From contig NZ_CP101417.1 of assembly GCF_024339125.1 (NCBI RefSeq), positions 682,001 through 746,000 on the forward strand: a stretch of DNA of 64,000 nucleotides, read 5' to 3'. This DNA comes from Xanthomonas hortorum (GTDB lineage: Bacteria > Pseudomonadota > Gammaproteobacteria > Xanthomonadales > Xanthomonadaceae). Below are positions 46,053-55,571 of this stretch, in pieces. Position 1 is the stretch's first letter, and each line of letters begins with the position of its first letter. A program made the translations under genes and the position numbers. The notes under the pieces are model-generated. The model had not been told where the DNA came from. It saw nothing but the letters and a program-made list of their open reading frames with translations, and made no database searches.

Positions 46053-46577
46053 ATGCAAATACGTCCAGATAATGTTTTGTCTCATCGTGGCTACGGCCCA
46101 GATTCGAGTGACTACGGTCTTCCCTACCAGAACTCAGGCAACGACGCCGTCTCTGGTGCGCAGCAACAGATGAATGGATTTCTCTATGACCTCTACGTGT
46201 CTGGCGAAGATCAGAAGCACATGAATAATGCGGGCATCGGGCCCCAGCAAAACGAGAACTCCAGGCAGCCATCGCCTTCGGCTGGCTCCGAGCAGCAGCT
46301 GGATCAGTTGCTCGCCATGTTCATCATGATGATGCTGCAACAGAGCCAGGGCAGCGATGCCAATCAGGAGTGTGGCAACGACCAACCGCAGAACGGTCAA
46401 CAGGAAGGCCTGAGTCCGTTGACGCAGATGCTGATGCAGATCGTGATGCAGCTGATGCAGAACCAGGGCGGCGCCGGCATGGGCGGTGGCGGTTCGGTCA
46501 ACAGCTGCCTCCTGGGCGGCAACAGTGTGGGTGGCGGTTTCAACGCCAACCTGTCGAGCATCACCGGCCAAGCCTGA
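46053..46577 (+). CDS. Chimeric harpin: HrpE-like N-terminus fused to Hpa1 C-terminus
   Basis: 174 residues from ATG 46053, with AAGGAG upstream. Residues 1-59 are unrelated to Hpa1 and match the neighbouring repeat gene (MQIRPDNV; LPYQNSGNDAVSGAQQQ; FLYDLYVSGEDQKHMNN). From GIGPQQ at about residue 61 it becomes Hpa1, nearly identical to copy 1 from SPSAGSEQQ to the stop. It keeps both harpin helices and the Gly-rich tail. The junction lies at a short GIG text shared by both parents. The leader resembles that of hrpE, not that of hpa1, and no perfect PIP box is seen. The frame is intact, so the product is probably made and may be secreted. It is read towards hrcC. Confidence 0.8.
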   Translation: MQIRPDNVLSHRGYGPDSSDYGLPYQNSGNDAVSGAQQQMNGFLYDLYVSGEDQKHMNNAGIGPQQNENSRQPSPSAGSEQQLDQLLAMFIMMMLQQSQGSDANQECGNDQPQNGQQEGLSPLTQMLMQIVMQLMQNQGGAGMGGGGSVNSCLLGGNSVGGGFNANLSSITGQA

Positions 46578-46740
46578 TTGACAATGCGTGCAGGCTGCCG
46601 CGCCACGCGGCAGCCTGCACGTTCTCACAGCATCGGCTACTCCCCGAAGCGTTGTTCAGGGCGAGACGATATGCGGGGTCAGCAAGAACAACCGCTGCAG
46701 CCGCGAGCCGCTCTTTTGGCGATGCTTGAACAGGTTGCCG
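46272..46740. repeat. Duplicated block, copy 2 (hpa1 3' part + hrcC 3' end)
   Basis: Direct repeat of 44526-44994. This copy is joined to intact hrcC and so marks the ancestral hrcC side, while copy 1 is joined to the native hpa1 5' end and PIP box. Confidence 0.95.
46587..46621. terminator. 16-bp hairpin between chimeric harpin gene and hrcC
   Basis: Same perfect hairpin as at 44841-44875, between convergent genes. Confidence 0.7.
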
Positions 46741-48476
46741 ACCAGGGGAATCTTGGACAACCCAGGGACCTTGTTCAGATCGGTCTGATCGGTATCCTGG
46801 GCATACCCGGCGATCAGCAGGCTCTGGCCCTCGTTGACGAATGCCTGCGTGGTGATCTCGCTGGAGGTGATGACGGGAATGCCATCGACGGTATTGGTGC
46901 CCAACTGCCCGTCTTCGATACGCACATCCAGGCGCATCTGTCCGTTTGGCGAGCCCGGCACCACACTCGGCAATACGCGTAGCGACACACCTGCGGACAG
47001 GTTGTAGAGGTCTGCGGCTGCGTAACCGCTGACACGCACGAATGCCTGTTGCTTGTGATCCATCACCGCTTCCACGTTGTCCAGCGTCGCCACCTGCGGG
47101 GTGGACACGATCTTGGCCTTGTCGGTCTGCTCGAGCGCCGAGACGCGCGTCATCAGGTAACGCCCTGCATCGCCAAGGACAGCGGTCAACGTCCCGCCCA
47201 ACGGCGCGGTTGCACCCGCTGCTGCTGCACCGCTCAAGCTGCCATCGTAGCCAAGCTGGCCACCACGGCCGTCGCCGGTCTGCACATCCACCCGCCGGCT
47301 GTGGAACCGCCAGTCCACGCCGAGATCCTGCATGGCACCGTCGCGGATCTCGATGATGGTGGCATCGATCTGCAGCAGCTTGGGGCGGTTGTCGAGCTGC
47401 TGGATCAACGTGCCATAGGCGGCCATGCGCTCGGGACGGTCGCGGATGAGAATGGCATTGGTGCGCGGGTCGGCTTCGATCACCGGCGCGTCGGAAGCCT
47501 GCTCGCCGCCGCTGCCGGCGTCCACCGCCAGCGGCGCATCGCGACGGGCCTGGCTCATCTCCGGCCACACGCTGGCCGGCGCATTGGCGCCACTGCCCGG
47601 CAACGGCGGGCTGACCGGCACGCGATCGGACGGCGAGGCACCGCCGAACCACGACGCAGGCAATCCGAGAATGCCGGTGTTGCCGCCACCGCCATTCTGA
47701 CCCTGACCGTTGTTGCCGAAGGTGTTGGACGAACCGCCGCCGATCGGTTGCACCCGCCCGAAATTTGCGCCCGGCCCGGGCAGCGCCGCCGTGGGCGCGC
47801 CACGCACGCCGTACATGCTGCGCAACAGGCTGGCCATCCCCGGCACCTGGACATCCTGCCCACCGATGCGGGTGCTGTGATCGGCCGCCTGCGCGTAATG
47901 CAGCTGAAATACCTGCACTTCGGTGGCGTCGCGTTGGCGTGCGCCCTGCTCGACCTGCTTGGCGATTGCGGTGACGGTATCCACATAACCCGGCGGGCCG
48001 GACACCACCGCCACGTGCGCCGCCTCGTCGTAACGGACCGGAAAACGCGGATCGTCCAGCCGCATGCGCGCAAGCGCATCGCGCAGCGCACTGGTCGACG
48101 CGGCGCCCAGATTCAAGGTTGCATTCTTGGTTTCGTTGGCGCCCCAGATCCTGAGCACGGCACCGTCGTAATACCAGACGAAGCCGAATGTCGCAGACAG
48201 ATCGTCGAGGAATTTCTGCGGGCTGGCCTCGAACTTGCCACTGAGCGTGCCGGTCACTTCCGGTGAAATCCAGGTGGTGATGGATTGGCTGGCGGACAGG
48301 TCACGCAGCACTTCCTTGAGATCCTTGTGATCGGCGACGTATTTGAAGCTGCGCGAATGCCACTGCACCTGCGCAGCATCGGCATGCGGCGGCAGCAGCG
48401 GCAGCAGGCTCAATAGCAACGCGGCGGCCAATGGCGCACGCCGATGGCGGTGAACTGGAGGACAGGCGTATGCCAT
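46656..48476 (-). CDS. hrcC: HrcC, outer-membrane secretin of the T3S system
   Basis: 606 residues from ATG 48476. The signal peptide APLAAALLLSLLPLLPPHAD is followed by N-terminal ring domains (SFKYVADHKDLKEVLRDLSA), a Gly/Asn-rich linker around residue 280 and the secretin domain. The latter ends in VPGLSKIPLVGNLFKHRQK and LQRLFLLTPHIV. It forms the outer-membrane ring. The upstream frame to 48653 is not conserved. It lies 180 bp after hrcT on the same strand with no PIP box of its own, so it may be read from the hrpB operon. Confidence 0.97.
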   Translation of the reverse strand: MAYACPPVHRHRRAPLAAALLLSLLPLLPPHADAAQVQWHSRSFKYVADHKDLKEVLRDLSASQSITTWISPEVTGTLSGKFEASPQKFLDDLSATFGFVWYYDGAVLRIWGANETKNATLNLGAASTSALRDALARMRLDDPRFPVRYDEAAHVAVVSGPPGYVDTVTAIAKQVEQGARQRDATEVQVFQLHYAQAADHSTRIGGQDVQVPGMASLLRSMYGVRGAPTAALPGPGANFGRVQPIGGGSSNTFGNNGQGQNGGGGNTGILGLPASWFGGASPSDRVPVSPPLPGSGANAPASVWPEMSQARRDAPLAVDAGSGGEQASDAPVIEADPRTNAILIRDRPERMAAYGTLIQQLDNRPKLLQIDATIIEIRDGAMQDLGVDWRFHSRRVDVQTGDGRGGQLGYDGSLSGAAAAGATAPLGGTLTAVLGDAGRYLMTRVSALEQTDKAKIVSTPQVATLDNVEAVMDHKQQAFVRVSGYAAADLYNLSAGVSLRVLPSVVPGSPNGQMRLDVRIEDGQLGTNTVDGIPVITSSEITTQAFVNEGQSLLIAGYAQDTDQTDLNKVPGLSKIPLVGNLFKHRQKSGSRLQRLFLLTPHIVSP

Positions 48477-48656
48477 GGCGTTCCCTCTGCGAGGCAAGTG
48501 AAAGAAGTCGATAGGGCGACGCCTGACAGGCAGGCGTCGGCCGGGGATTGCGTGCCGGATGCAGCGCCGTGCTGCGTACTGCAGCGTCGAGCAGCACATT
48601 GAGGGCGCATGCGGTTCAGTGTAGGCAGCGCACGGCAGGCGATGTCTCAACAATGA

Positions 48657-49487
48657 TCAATTCGCTGCGCCCCCCTTGCCGCCAACGTTCGCGGCATCGT
48701 GCAACTGCTGCTGGAAATGGAGGAAGCCGAGAGCGTCACCGGATTGCGCGATGAACACGCTGGTCAGCAATGCCAGCAGCAGCAGCGCCAGTACCCCACG
48801 GATCGGTTGACTCAGATTCGAAGGTTCCAGCTTGTCGGCGGCGCGCGCCACAAAGCCGATGGACAGATCCACCAGCACCAGCACCAGCATCAACGGTGCG
48901 GCCAGCTTGACGATTGCGGCCATCATGCCGTCGGTCTGCTGGATGACGAAGGACTCGGCGACCGCGCCCATATCCGGCGTGAGCTGGCTCAGCGGCCACC
49001 AGCGAAACGATTCGAACAGCGCACCGAGCAGCATCAGCATGCCGCCCAGCGCGTAGAAGGACACGATCGCCAACTGCATCAACACCGTGGAGACCGGCGT
49101 GCTCTGCTCACCGCTCAGCGGGTTGGTCATCTGCACGTTGTTGTAGCCGGACACATCGTCGATGAGCAGGCCCACACTCTCGGCAACCCAGAACACCGTG
49201 GATGCGGCAAACCCGATCAGCAGGCCGAGGAAGGCTTCCTTGAATACCAGCCCGACCAGGCCGGTCGCTTCGATTCTGGCCAGCGCATCGGCCGGTTGTC
49301 CGTAGGCGATGAACGAACTGAGCACATACACCACACCGTTGCGCGCCATTCCGGGAAGGCTGTCCTGCGCCGTTGCCGGCAGCACGAAGAACATCACGAA
49401 TACGCGCACCCCGCACAGCGCCAGCAAGGTCAGCAGCGACACGCCCTGGGATGACAGCGCCAGCAGTGCGGTGGCGGTGTCGTTCAT
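48657..49487 (-). CDS. hrcT: HrcT, export apparatus membrane protein
   Basis: 276 residues with about six membrane helices, SpaR/YscT/FliR family. Conserved text includes VFVMFFVLPATA, FKEAFLGLLIGFAASTVFW and DDVSGYNNVQMTNPLSGEQS. Part of the inner-membrane export gate with HrcR and HrcS. Overlaps hrpB7 by 4 bp. Last gene of the hrpB operon before hrcC. Confidence 0.96.
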   Translation of the reverse strand: MNDTATALLALSSQGVSLLTLLALCGVRVFVMFFVLPATAQDSLPGMARNGVVYVLSSFIAYGQPADALARIEATGLVGLVFKEAFLGLLIGFAASTVFWVAESVGLLIDDVSGYNNVQMTNPLSGEQSTPVSTVLMQLAIVSFYALGGMLMLLGALFESFRWWPLSQLTPDMGAVAESFVIQQTDGMMAAIVKLAAPLMLVLVLVDLSIGFVARAADKLEPSNLSQPIRGVLALLLLALLTSVFIAQSGDALGFLHFQQQLHDAANVGGKGGAAN

Positions 49488-49993
49488 TGCCCCACTCCGC
49501 GCGCGGCACGATGCAACCGCAGCCCGAGCAAGGCGTCGATCGCGTCTTCCTCTTCGGCCGCTTCGCGCTGGGCTTGCCAGGCACGCTGCGCGCGGGCTGC
49601 GTTTTCCGCATACACCTGCGCCTGCGCCTGCAACTTGCTCACTGTCTGTTGCACCGTTGCGGCCTCATCGCGTGCGCTCTGCAACGCCTGCGTCGCTGCG
49701 GCCAGCGCCTGCTCTGCGGCGCGGCAGCGCTCTTCCAGCACGGCGCGGAAACGCTGGTGCTGCAGGATCGCCTCGATGCCGATCGGCTCACCCGCGCCGG
49801 CCTTGTCGGCCAGCGTGGTATCGAATGCGTCCAGGCGCGTGGTGCAGGCGGTGGCCTCCTGACTGCAACTGGCGCGCTCGCGGTCGCACTGCTCCAGCGC
49901 CCGTTTGCAGTCGCTCAGGTGCTCCTGCATCCGCTCATGACGGCGCGTCTTCAGTTGCTGCAATGTCGCCCAGGTGCCGGCACGCTCACGCAT
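49484..49993 (-). CDS. hrpB7: HrpB7, FliJ/YscO-like stalk protein
   Basis: 169 residues, almost entirely alpha-helical coiled coil and rich in Gln, Glu, Arg and Ala ([20 protein letters not shown]). Position directly after hrcN and size fit HrpB7, the predicted central stalk of the ATPase complex. It overlaps hrcN by 8 bp and hrcT by 4 bp. Confidence 0.93.
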   Translation of the reverse strand: MRERAGTWATLQQLKTRRHERMQEHLSDCKRALEQCDRERASCSQEATACTTRLDAFDTTLADKAGAGEPIGIEAILQHQRFRAVLEERCRAAEQALAAATQALQSARDEAATVQQTVSKLQAQAQVYAENAARAQRAWQAQREAAEEEDAIDALLGLRLHRAARGVGQ

Positions 49994-51314
49994 CGTCGAT
50001 CACGCCGGCAAGCTGCTCCAGGGTGGCGTCATAGTCGCTGAGCTGATCGGTGGACTGGCTGAGGAAGTCGCGAATCGCATCGATCCTGGCGATCGCCTCG
50101 TCGGCGACCGCATCGCTGCCCTGGCGGTACTCGCCGACCTGCAGCAAGGTCTCCACCTCGTTGTACTTGGCCAGCAGGCGCCGCAGCTGGCCGGCGTACT
50201 GGCGTTGCTCGGCAGACACGATCTGGCTCATCACCCGGCTCAGGCTCCCCAGCACATCGATGGCCGGATACTGGTTCTTGGCGGCGATCTCACGCGACAG
50301 GATCAGATGGCCATCCAGGATGCCGCGCACCTCTTCGGCGATCGGATCGCTGCCGGTGTCGTCTTCGGCCAGCACGGTGTAAAACGCGGTGATCGAGCCG
50401 GTCTCGCCCATGCCGGCACGTTCGAGCAGGCGTGGCAACTCGGCGAACACCGACGGTGGAAAGCCGCGCCGTGTGGGGGGCTCGCCGGCGGCCAGGCCGA
50501 TCTCGCGTTGCGCGCGGGCAAAGCGCGTCAGCGAGTCCATCATCAGCAGAACGCGCATGCCCTGATCGCGAAAATACTCGGCGATGGCGGTGCCGACATA
50601 GGCGGCCTTGGCGCGCTCGATGGAGGAGCGATCGGAGGTGGCGCACACCACCACGCTGCGCGCCAGACCGTCTGGGCCAAGAATCATCTCGATGAATTCA
50701 CGCACTTCGCGCCCGCGCTCGCCGATCAGCACGATCACGTTGACGTCGCACTGCGTGCCGCGCGCGAACATCCCCATCAAGGTGCTCTTGCCGACGCCGG
50801 CGGCGGCGAAAATGCCCATGCGCTGTCCTTCGCCCAGCGTCATCAGGCCATCGACGATGCGCACACCGGTCGGTAGCGGCTGTTCGATCAGGCGCCGGCG
50901 CATCGGATCCGGCGCCTGTGCCTGGATCTGCACCCAGCCGTCGCCGGCGACCGGCCCCTGGCCGTCCGCCGGCTCACCCAGGCCATCGAGTACGCGCCCC
51001 AGCAGCGCCTCCCCGACCGGCACCGCCAAGGGGCGCCCCAATCCGATCACGCGCGTCTCGCGCGACAAGCCCACCAGCTCGCCAAACGGCGCCAGCAAGG
51101 CGAGATGGCGGCTGAAGCCCACCACCTCGGCACGTTGCAACAGCGTGCCGTCGCGCTGGCGCAACTCGCATACCTCGCCCAGGCTGACCTGCACACCGGC
51201 GACCTTGAGCATGGTGCCGATCACCTCGACCACCTTGCCGTAGCGACGACCGAAGGCCAACGCAGCCAGTTCGCGCTCGAGCGTTGCCTCCAGCACCGCC
51301 ATCTCAGCAGACAT
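49986..51314 (-). CDS. hrcN: HrcN, T3S ATPase
   Basis: 442 residues from ATG 51314, the known length of the Xanthomonas protein. Walker A is [12 protein letters not shown], Walker [19 protein letters not shown], and [12 protein letters not shown] is the catalytic-Glu region. It unfolds and releases substrates from chaperones such as HpaB. The start overlaps the end of hrcL by 11 bp. Confidence 0.98.
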   Translation of the reverse strand: MSAEMAVLEATLERELAALAFGRRYGKVVEVIGTMLKVAGVQVSLGEVCELRQRDGTLLQRAEVVGFSRHLALLAPFGELVGLSRETRVIGLGRPLAVPVGEALLGRVLDGLGEPADGQGPVAGDGWVQIQAQAPDPMRRRLIEQPLPTGVRIVDGLMTLGEGQRMGIFAAAGVGKSTLMGMFARGTQCDVNVIVLIGERGREVREFIEMILGPDGLARSVVVCATSDRSSIERAKAAYVGTAIAEYFRDQGMRVLLMMDSLTRFARAQREIGLAAGEPPTRRGFPPSVFAELPRLLERAGMGETGSITAFYTVLAEDDTGSDPIAEEVRGILDGHLILSREIAAKNQYPAIDVLGSLSRVMSQIVSAEQRQYAGQLRRLLAKYNEVETLLQVGEYRQGSDAVADEAIARIDAIRDFLSQSTDQLSDYDATLEQLAGVIDDA

Positions 51315-52005
51315 CCGGCACCGCCTGTGGCGCGGCCAGGACGCGGCGGATGACCCGCTGGAGGCTGCGCAGCTGATCGCGCAGATCGGTCTCGAACACG
51401 CCGGTATCCCATTCGCACACGCAGGCACCCAAGGCCAGCGTCGCATCGCCGCACAGTTCCACCGGCATGGCCCAGCCTGCGGCCGCGGCGGCCGCATCGA
51501 AGGCGCGCCGTGCGTCGTCCAGCGCATCGGGATGCACGCTCACCCGCAGCGCTTTCGCCTCGTCCAGGGCGCCGTCCAGCGCCTGTGCGGCGCGCGCGTA
51601 CAGCGCAGCGGGGTCGTGCCCGTGGAGGACCTGTTCGCAAGCGTGCGCGACGATCTCGGCCAGACGCGCGCGGGCGCGCTGCGCGGCGTCCTCGGCCGCG
51701 AAGGCATGCCGCACGCCGCGCTCGTTCCACGCGTCGAGCTGACGGCGCAGCCCGGCGGCATAGCCCAGGCGTGCACTGCGCTCGGCCTTGTCCTGGGCAT
51801 CCTGGAGGATCGCCTCGGCCTGCTGTTGGGCGTCGTCGATCAGCGCCTGCGCCCGCGTCTGGGCGTCCGCCAGCGTCTGCGCGCACCGCGCGTGCACCTG
51901 TGCAGTCGCTGCGTCCAGTTCCAGCACACAGGCCAAGGCCTCGCGTGGGATGACCTCGCAGTCCAGGCCGACTGCCTCCGGTGTGGACCTCAGCCAAAGA
52001 CGCAT
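51304..52005 (-). CDS. hrcL: HrcL (HrpB5), stator/regulator of the ATPase
   Basis: 233 residues from ATG 52005 ([18 protein letters not shown]). FliH/YscL family. An Ala/Gln-rich coiled coil ([20 protein letters not shown]) precedes the C-terminal globular part with [17 protein letters not shown]. It overlaps hrpB4 by 16 bp. Confidence 0.95.
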   Translation of the reverse strand: MRLWLRSTPEAVGLDCEVIPREALACVLELDAATAQVHARCAQTLADAQTRAQALIDDAQQQAEAILQDAQDKAERSARLGYAAGLRRQLDAWNERGVRHAFAAEDAAQRARARLAEIVAHACEQVLHGHDPAALYARAAQALDGALDEAKALRVSVHPDALDDARRAFDAAAAAAGWAMPVELCGDATLALGACVCEWDTGVFETDLRDQLRSLQRVIRRVLAAPQAVPDVC

Positions 52006-52619
52006 GGCAGCTCCGGCAACAAGGTAGGCAGCGTCTGCAGAAACGCATCGCTCGCGCCATCTGCCGCGATGGGCGCCACACGGGCAGCGCCCAACGGCAA
52101 GGACAGCGCCAGCACCTTGGCGATGCAGGGGTCTGGCCAGGCACCATCGGCCTCCATTCGACGCCAGCCATCGCCGATCCATGCCGCGTGCTCGGCATCG
52201 CGCGGCAACAGCGGCACTGTCATGCCGGTGACTGCGCGATGGCGCACATGCTCAAGCACCACCGGCCCGACACGCTGCTCGAACCAGGTCAGGCGCTCGC
52301 GTTCGATACAGCGGCGCAGCGCCAGTGCGCGCGAAAACACTGCGCGGCTCATCAACACCTTGGCGAGCAGATCCGGCGCGAGCACGACCAACCGATTGGC
52401 CAGCGGATACAGCGCCGAAACCGGCATGCGCGAGCATCCCGACCAGGCCTGGATCACGCGCACACGGCGCTGCGCCGGTGCCCGTTCCCAACCCAACGCA
52501 GCGACCGGACCAAGCCAGTGCGCCACCCGCTCTGCCTCCAGCGATTGCGCCAGTACGGACACGGCCGCCGTCCATCGCTGAAGCCACAGTGCCGCGTTGT
52601 CGATGCGTTCCTTGTCCAT
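51990..52619 (-). CDS. hrpB4: HrpB4, essential cytoplasmic T3S component
   Basis: 209 residues, no membrane helix, starts MDKERIDNAALWLQRW. Identified by size and place between hrcJ and hrcL; it corresponds to the SctK-type sorting-platform accessory in Xanthomonas. Its start is 9 bp after the hrcJ stop. Confidence 0.92.
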   Translation of the reverse strand: MDKERIDNAALWLQRWTAAVSVLAQSLEAERVAHWLGPVAALGWERAPAQRRVRVIQAWSGCSRMPVSALYPLANRLVVLAPDLLAKVLMSRAVFSRALALRRCIERERLTWFEQRVGPVVLEHVRHRAVTGMTVPLLPRDAEHAAWIGDGWRRMEADGAWPDPCIAKVLALSLPLGAARVAPIAADGASDAFLQTLPTLLPELPCVFG

Positions 52620-52628
52620 CCCCCGGCC

Positions 52629-53393
52629 TCACCCAGCATGTTTTCTGGACAACGCGCGCAGGCGCTGCCAGCCGCCCCAGCGGCGTGCATCGGCGCTCGG
52701 CCACCAATACAGCGCTGCCGCAGCAATCGCCACACACAGCGCCAGCGCGCATCCGGCCAGCCACGGCCACGGCCATGCGCGCGGAGGCGCGGATACAGAA
52801 AGCTGCGCATCGCTCTCCGCCCCGCCCGGCACCAGCGTGACGCTGACGTTTTCGTAGGTCAGTCCTTCCACGCTGTGCATCACCAGGGTCTTGATGCTGG
52901 GCACCAGGCTGGTCAGATCGCTGCCGACGCGAAACTTGATGAACACCGCAGCGCTGGAGGGTTTGACCGAGGTGGACAGCGGGTCGTTGTTGGGAAGCAC
53001 GATCTGCACATCGGCCGCGATCACGCCATCGATATTCGACAAGGTCTGCGACAGCTGCTGCGACACGCCGTAGATGAAGCGCACGCGTTCTTCGGTGGGT
53101 GTGGAGATCAGGCCGTCTTTCTTGAACATCTCGCCGAGATTGGCGTGCCGCTCACGCGGCATGCCATGCGTGCGCAGCACGTTCAACGCGTACGCCACCT
53201 GATCGTGCGGCGCGTTGACCGCCCAGGTCTTGCCGTCGTCGGGCGTGAGCTTTTCTGCATCCACACCGGCCGTCAGCAGCACGGCCAGCATGTCGTTAGC
53301 GTCATTCTCGGCCAGCCCGGAATAGAGCTGCTGGTCGCAGCCAGACAGCAGCAGTGCCAGCAGCAACACCAGCAGGTATCTGAGCTTTCGCAT
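52629..53393 (-). CDS. hrcJ: HrcJ, inner-membrane ring lipoprotein
   Basis: 254 residues from ATG 53393. The lipobox LLALLLSGC predicts lipidation at Cys. The YscJ/FliF ring domains carry [20 protein letters not shown] and [14 protein letters not shown]-terminal membrane helix ([20 protein letters not shown]) anchors it. Forms the periplasmic/inner-membrane ring with HrcD. Confidence 0.97.
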   Translation of the reverse strand: MRKLRYLLVLLLALLLSGCDQQLYSGLAENDANDMLAVLLTAGVDAEKLTPDDGKTWAVNAPHDQVAYALNVLRTHGMPRERHANLGEMFKKDGLISTPTEERVRFIYGVSQQLSQTLSNIDGVIAADVQIVLPNNDPLSTSVKPSSAAVFIKFRVGSDLTSLVPSIKTLVMHSVEGLTYENVSVTLVPGGAESDAQLSVSAPPRAWPWPWLAGCALALCVAIAAAALYWWPSADARRWGGWQRLRALSRKHAG

Positions 53394-53394
53394 G

Positions 53395-53787
53395 CTATTG
53401 GTTCTTGAACAGCGTCTGCACGGCGTTCTTGCCCGACTGTGCCACGCCGACGCTGACATTGAGGTTGAAGCCGACCATCGTCAGCTCGTGCATCAACTTC
53501 ATTTGTTGCGAAGCCATTTCCTGCAGACCCATGGTCGGCGCCTGCATGCTGAAGGCATCGATATGCTCGGTGATGGTCCTCACGCCATCGTTCTGCACGT
53601 CGACCATGCGGCTCATCATGCTCGGCTCGCCCACACGCTGCATGGCTGGCGGCAACGGGCTGGAGGACTGCATCAGCGCCTGGAAGCGGTTGACGAGCGC
53701 CTGGTTCGGCGCCGCCGTCGGCGACACCGCTGGCGTGGACAGGCCGGTACTGGCTGTGATTGCTGGGACAGGAGGAATGAGCGTCAT
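53395..53787 (-). CDS. hrpB2: HrpB2, T3S inner-rod/early substrate
   Basis: 130 residues, ending in [14 protein letters not shown], the VxTLxKNQ tail needed for HrpB2 function. It is secreted early and required for pilus formation; export is controlled by HpaC/HrcU. One base separates it from hrcJ. Confidence 0.96.
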   Translation of the reverse strand: MTLIPPVPAITASTGLSTPAVSPTAAPNQALVNRFQALMQSSSPLPPAMQRVGEPSMMSRMVDVQNDGVRTITEHIDAFSMQAPTMGLQEMASQQMKLMHELTMVGFNLNVSVGVAQSGKNAVQTLFKNQ

Positions 53788-53820
53788 GACATGTTCCGCA
53801 GGCTGGGGGGGGAGTCCGGC

Positions 53821-54276
53821 TCAGGCGCGCAGATACTGGGCGTTGGGAACTTCCATCGGCGCGGCAGATTCGGCCGCCGCTTCCAGCGGCGCGGGTGCCG
53901 GGGTATAGCGTCCTGACAGCGCCTTGACCAGGCCAACGGCGTCGGCATCGGCGTCCTCTTCAATCAGACCGTCTGCAATGCCATGCCACGACGGGTCGCC
54001 CACCGCAAACAAGCAACACGCGTACAGCGCCTTGCACAACGGCTTGGAGCCCGCATCGGCCTCAAGATCACGCAGCAGGCGCGCGCCCTCCAGATAACTG
54101 CCGCGCTTGATCGCAATCCAGGCATCGAAGGTATCCAGCGCCTTCAGCTCTGGCCGCAGTACCCTCACGGCGGCCAGCACCAATGCGGCCTCTTCGAGTT
54201 TTTCGTGGGTCAGCCCGACCGTGATCAGTTCGATCAGCCCGCTCACGGCCGAACCGGGACACTCAATGTTTTCCAT
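53821..54276 (-). CDS. hrpB1: HrpB1, periplasmic TPR-like T3S component
   Basis: 151 residues from ATG 54276 (MENIECPGSAVSGLIELITV), the usual size. Helical, TPR/SctI-chaperone-like family HrpB1/HrpK. It binds peptidoglycan in Xanthomonas. First gene of the hrpB operon, with a perfect PIP box upstream. Confidence 0.95.
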   Translation of the reverse strand: MENIECPGSAVSGLIELITVGLTHEKLEEAALVLAAVRVLRPELKALDTFDAWIAIKRGSYLEGARLLRDLEADAGSKPLCKALYACCLFAVGDPSWHGIADGLIEEDADADAVGLVKALSGRYTPAPAPLEAAAESAAPMEVPNAQYLRA

Positions 54277-54320
54277 ACAGCACCTCGTCATTCAATGGCT
54301 GTGGACAGCATGCGTGCATA

Positions 54321-54381
54321 ACGCTACGCGTCCGCGCCAAGGAAGACTTTTTAGAAGCGAACATCGGAATGCCATCGCGAA
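54321..54381 (-). promoter_or_regulatory. Perfect PIP box and -10 of the hrpB operon
   Basis: On the minus strand TTCGC-N15-TTCGC (54381-54357), then 30 bp to TAGCGT (54326-54321). HrpX-dependent promoter of hrpB1 to hrcT. Confidence 0.93.
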
Positions 54382-54395
54382 CAAACAGATACTGC

Positions 54396-54458
54396 TTCGC
54401 GCCCCCATGCACACGTTCGCCTTGGAAGCGGACCGTCTGGCGGCTGCACGCCCATTAT
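54396..54458 (+). promoter_or_regulatory. Perfect PIP box and -10 of the hrcU operon
   Basis: TTCGC (54396-54400), N15, TTCGC (54416-54420), then 32 bp to CATTAT (54453-54458). It places the transcript start after 54457, which rules out the ATG there and supports the hrcU start at 54490. Confidence 0.93.
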
Positions 54459-54489
54459 GGGCGTGCAGCAACAGCGGCCGGAGATCGCC

Positions 54490-55563
54490 ATGTCGGATGA
54501 GAAGACCGAGAAGCCGACCGAAAAGAAACTGCAGGATGCGCGCAGGGATGGGGAAGTCCCGATCAGCCCGGATGTCACTGCCGCCGCGGTGCTGCTGGCA
54601 GCACTGTTGGTGCTGAAACTGGCAGGCGGCTATTTTGTCGAACACCTGCGTGCATTGATGTCGATCGGTTTCGATTTCACCGCCAATACGCGCGATGCCA
54701 CCGCCTTGCACCGTGCGCTCGGTCGCATCGGCATCCAGGGCGTGTTGCTGACGCTGCCCTTCGTGGCGGCCTGCCTGGCCGCGGGATTGATCGGCACCTT
54801 TGTGCAGACCGGGCTCAATGCCTCGCTCAAACCGGTCACGCCCAAATTCGATTCGCTCAACCCTGTCAACGGCGTCAAAAAACTCTTTTCGTTACGCAGT
54901 CTCATCAACCTGCTGAAGCTGGGCATCAAGGCGGCCGTGATCGGCGTGGTGCTGTGGTATGGCCTTCGTGCACTCATGCCGACCATCATCGGGCTCGCCT
55001 ACCAGCCAACGCCCGACATCGCCCAGATCGGCTGGCGCGCACTGGGCATTCTGTGCGCCCTGGCGGTGCTGGTGTTCGTGCTGGTCGGCGCGGCGGATTG
55101 GAGCGTGCAGCATTGGCTGTTCATTCGCGACAAGCGCATGAGCAAGGACGAGCAGAAGCGCGAACACAAGGAGAGCGAAGGCGACCCGGAAGTAAAGGGA
55201 AAACGCAAGGAATTCGCCAAGGAACTGGTCTTTGGCGACCCGCGCGAGCGTGTTGCCAAGGCCAAGGTCATGGTGGTCAACCCGACCCATTACGCCGTCG
55301 CGCTCGCCTACGAACCGGACGGCTTCGGTCTGCCGCAGGTGGTTGCCAAGGGCGTGGACGACGGTGCGCTGGAACTGCGTGCATATGCGCAAAACCAGGG
55401 CATTCCGATCGTCGCGAACCCACCGCTGGCACGTGCTCTGCATGAGGTCGATCTAGGTGACGCAGTTCCTGAGTCGCTGTTCGAAACAGTTGCGGTCGTA
55501 CTGCGCTGGGTCGAAGACCTGGGCCGCGACAACGATGAACGCAGCGGCCCGCTGCCCTGCTAG
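54490..55563 (+). CDS. hrcU: HrcU, export gate switch protein
   Basis: 357 residues from ATG 54490 (MSDEKTEKPTEKKLQDARRD), the usual length. Four N-terminal membrane helices, a cytoplasmic linker and the autocleavage motif NPTH in VVNPTHYAVALAY. Cleavage switches specificity from rod/pilus to translocon and effectors. First gene of the right-hand operon; hrcV follows after 8 bp. Confidence 0.98.
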   Translation: MSDEKTEKPTEKKLQDARRDGEVPISPDVTAAAVLLAALLVLKLAGGYFVEHLRALMSIGFDFTANTRDATALHRALGRIGIQGVLLTLPFVAACLAAGLIGTFVQTGLNASLKPVTPKFDSLNPVNGVKKLFSLRSLINLLKLGIKAAVIGVVLWYGLRALMPTIIGLAYQPTPDIAQIGWRALGILCALAVLVFVLVGAADWSVQHWLFIRDKRMSKDEQKREHKESEGDPEVKGKRKEFAKELVFGDPRERVAKAKVMVVNPTHYAVALAYEPDGFGLPQVVAKGVDDGALELRAYAQNQGIPIVANPPLARALHEVDLGDAVPESLFETVAVVLRWVEDLGRDNDERSGPLPC

Positions 55564-55571
55564 GAGATGGC

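Noticed and set aside
54457..54489. Upstream ATG 54457 as the hrcU start
   Set aside because: It lies inside the -10 element of the PIP promoter, so it is not in the mRNA.
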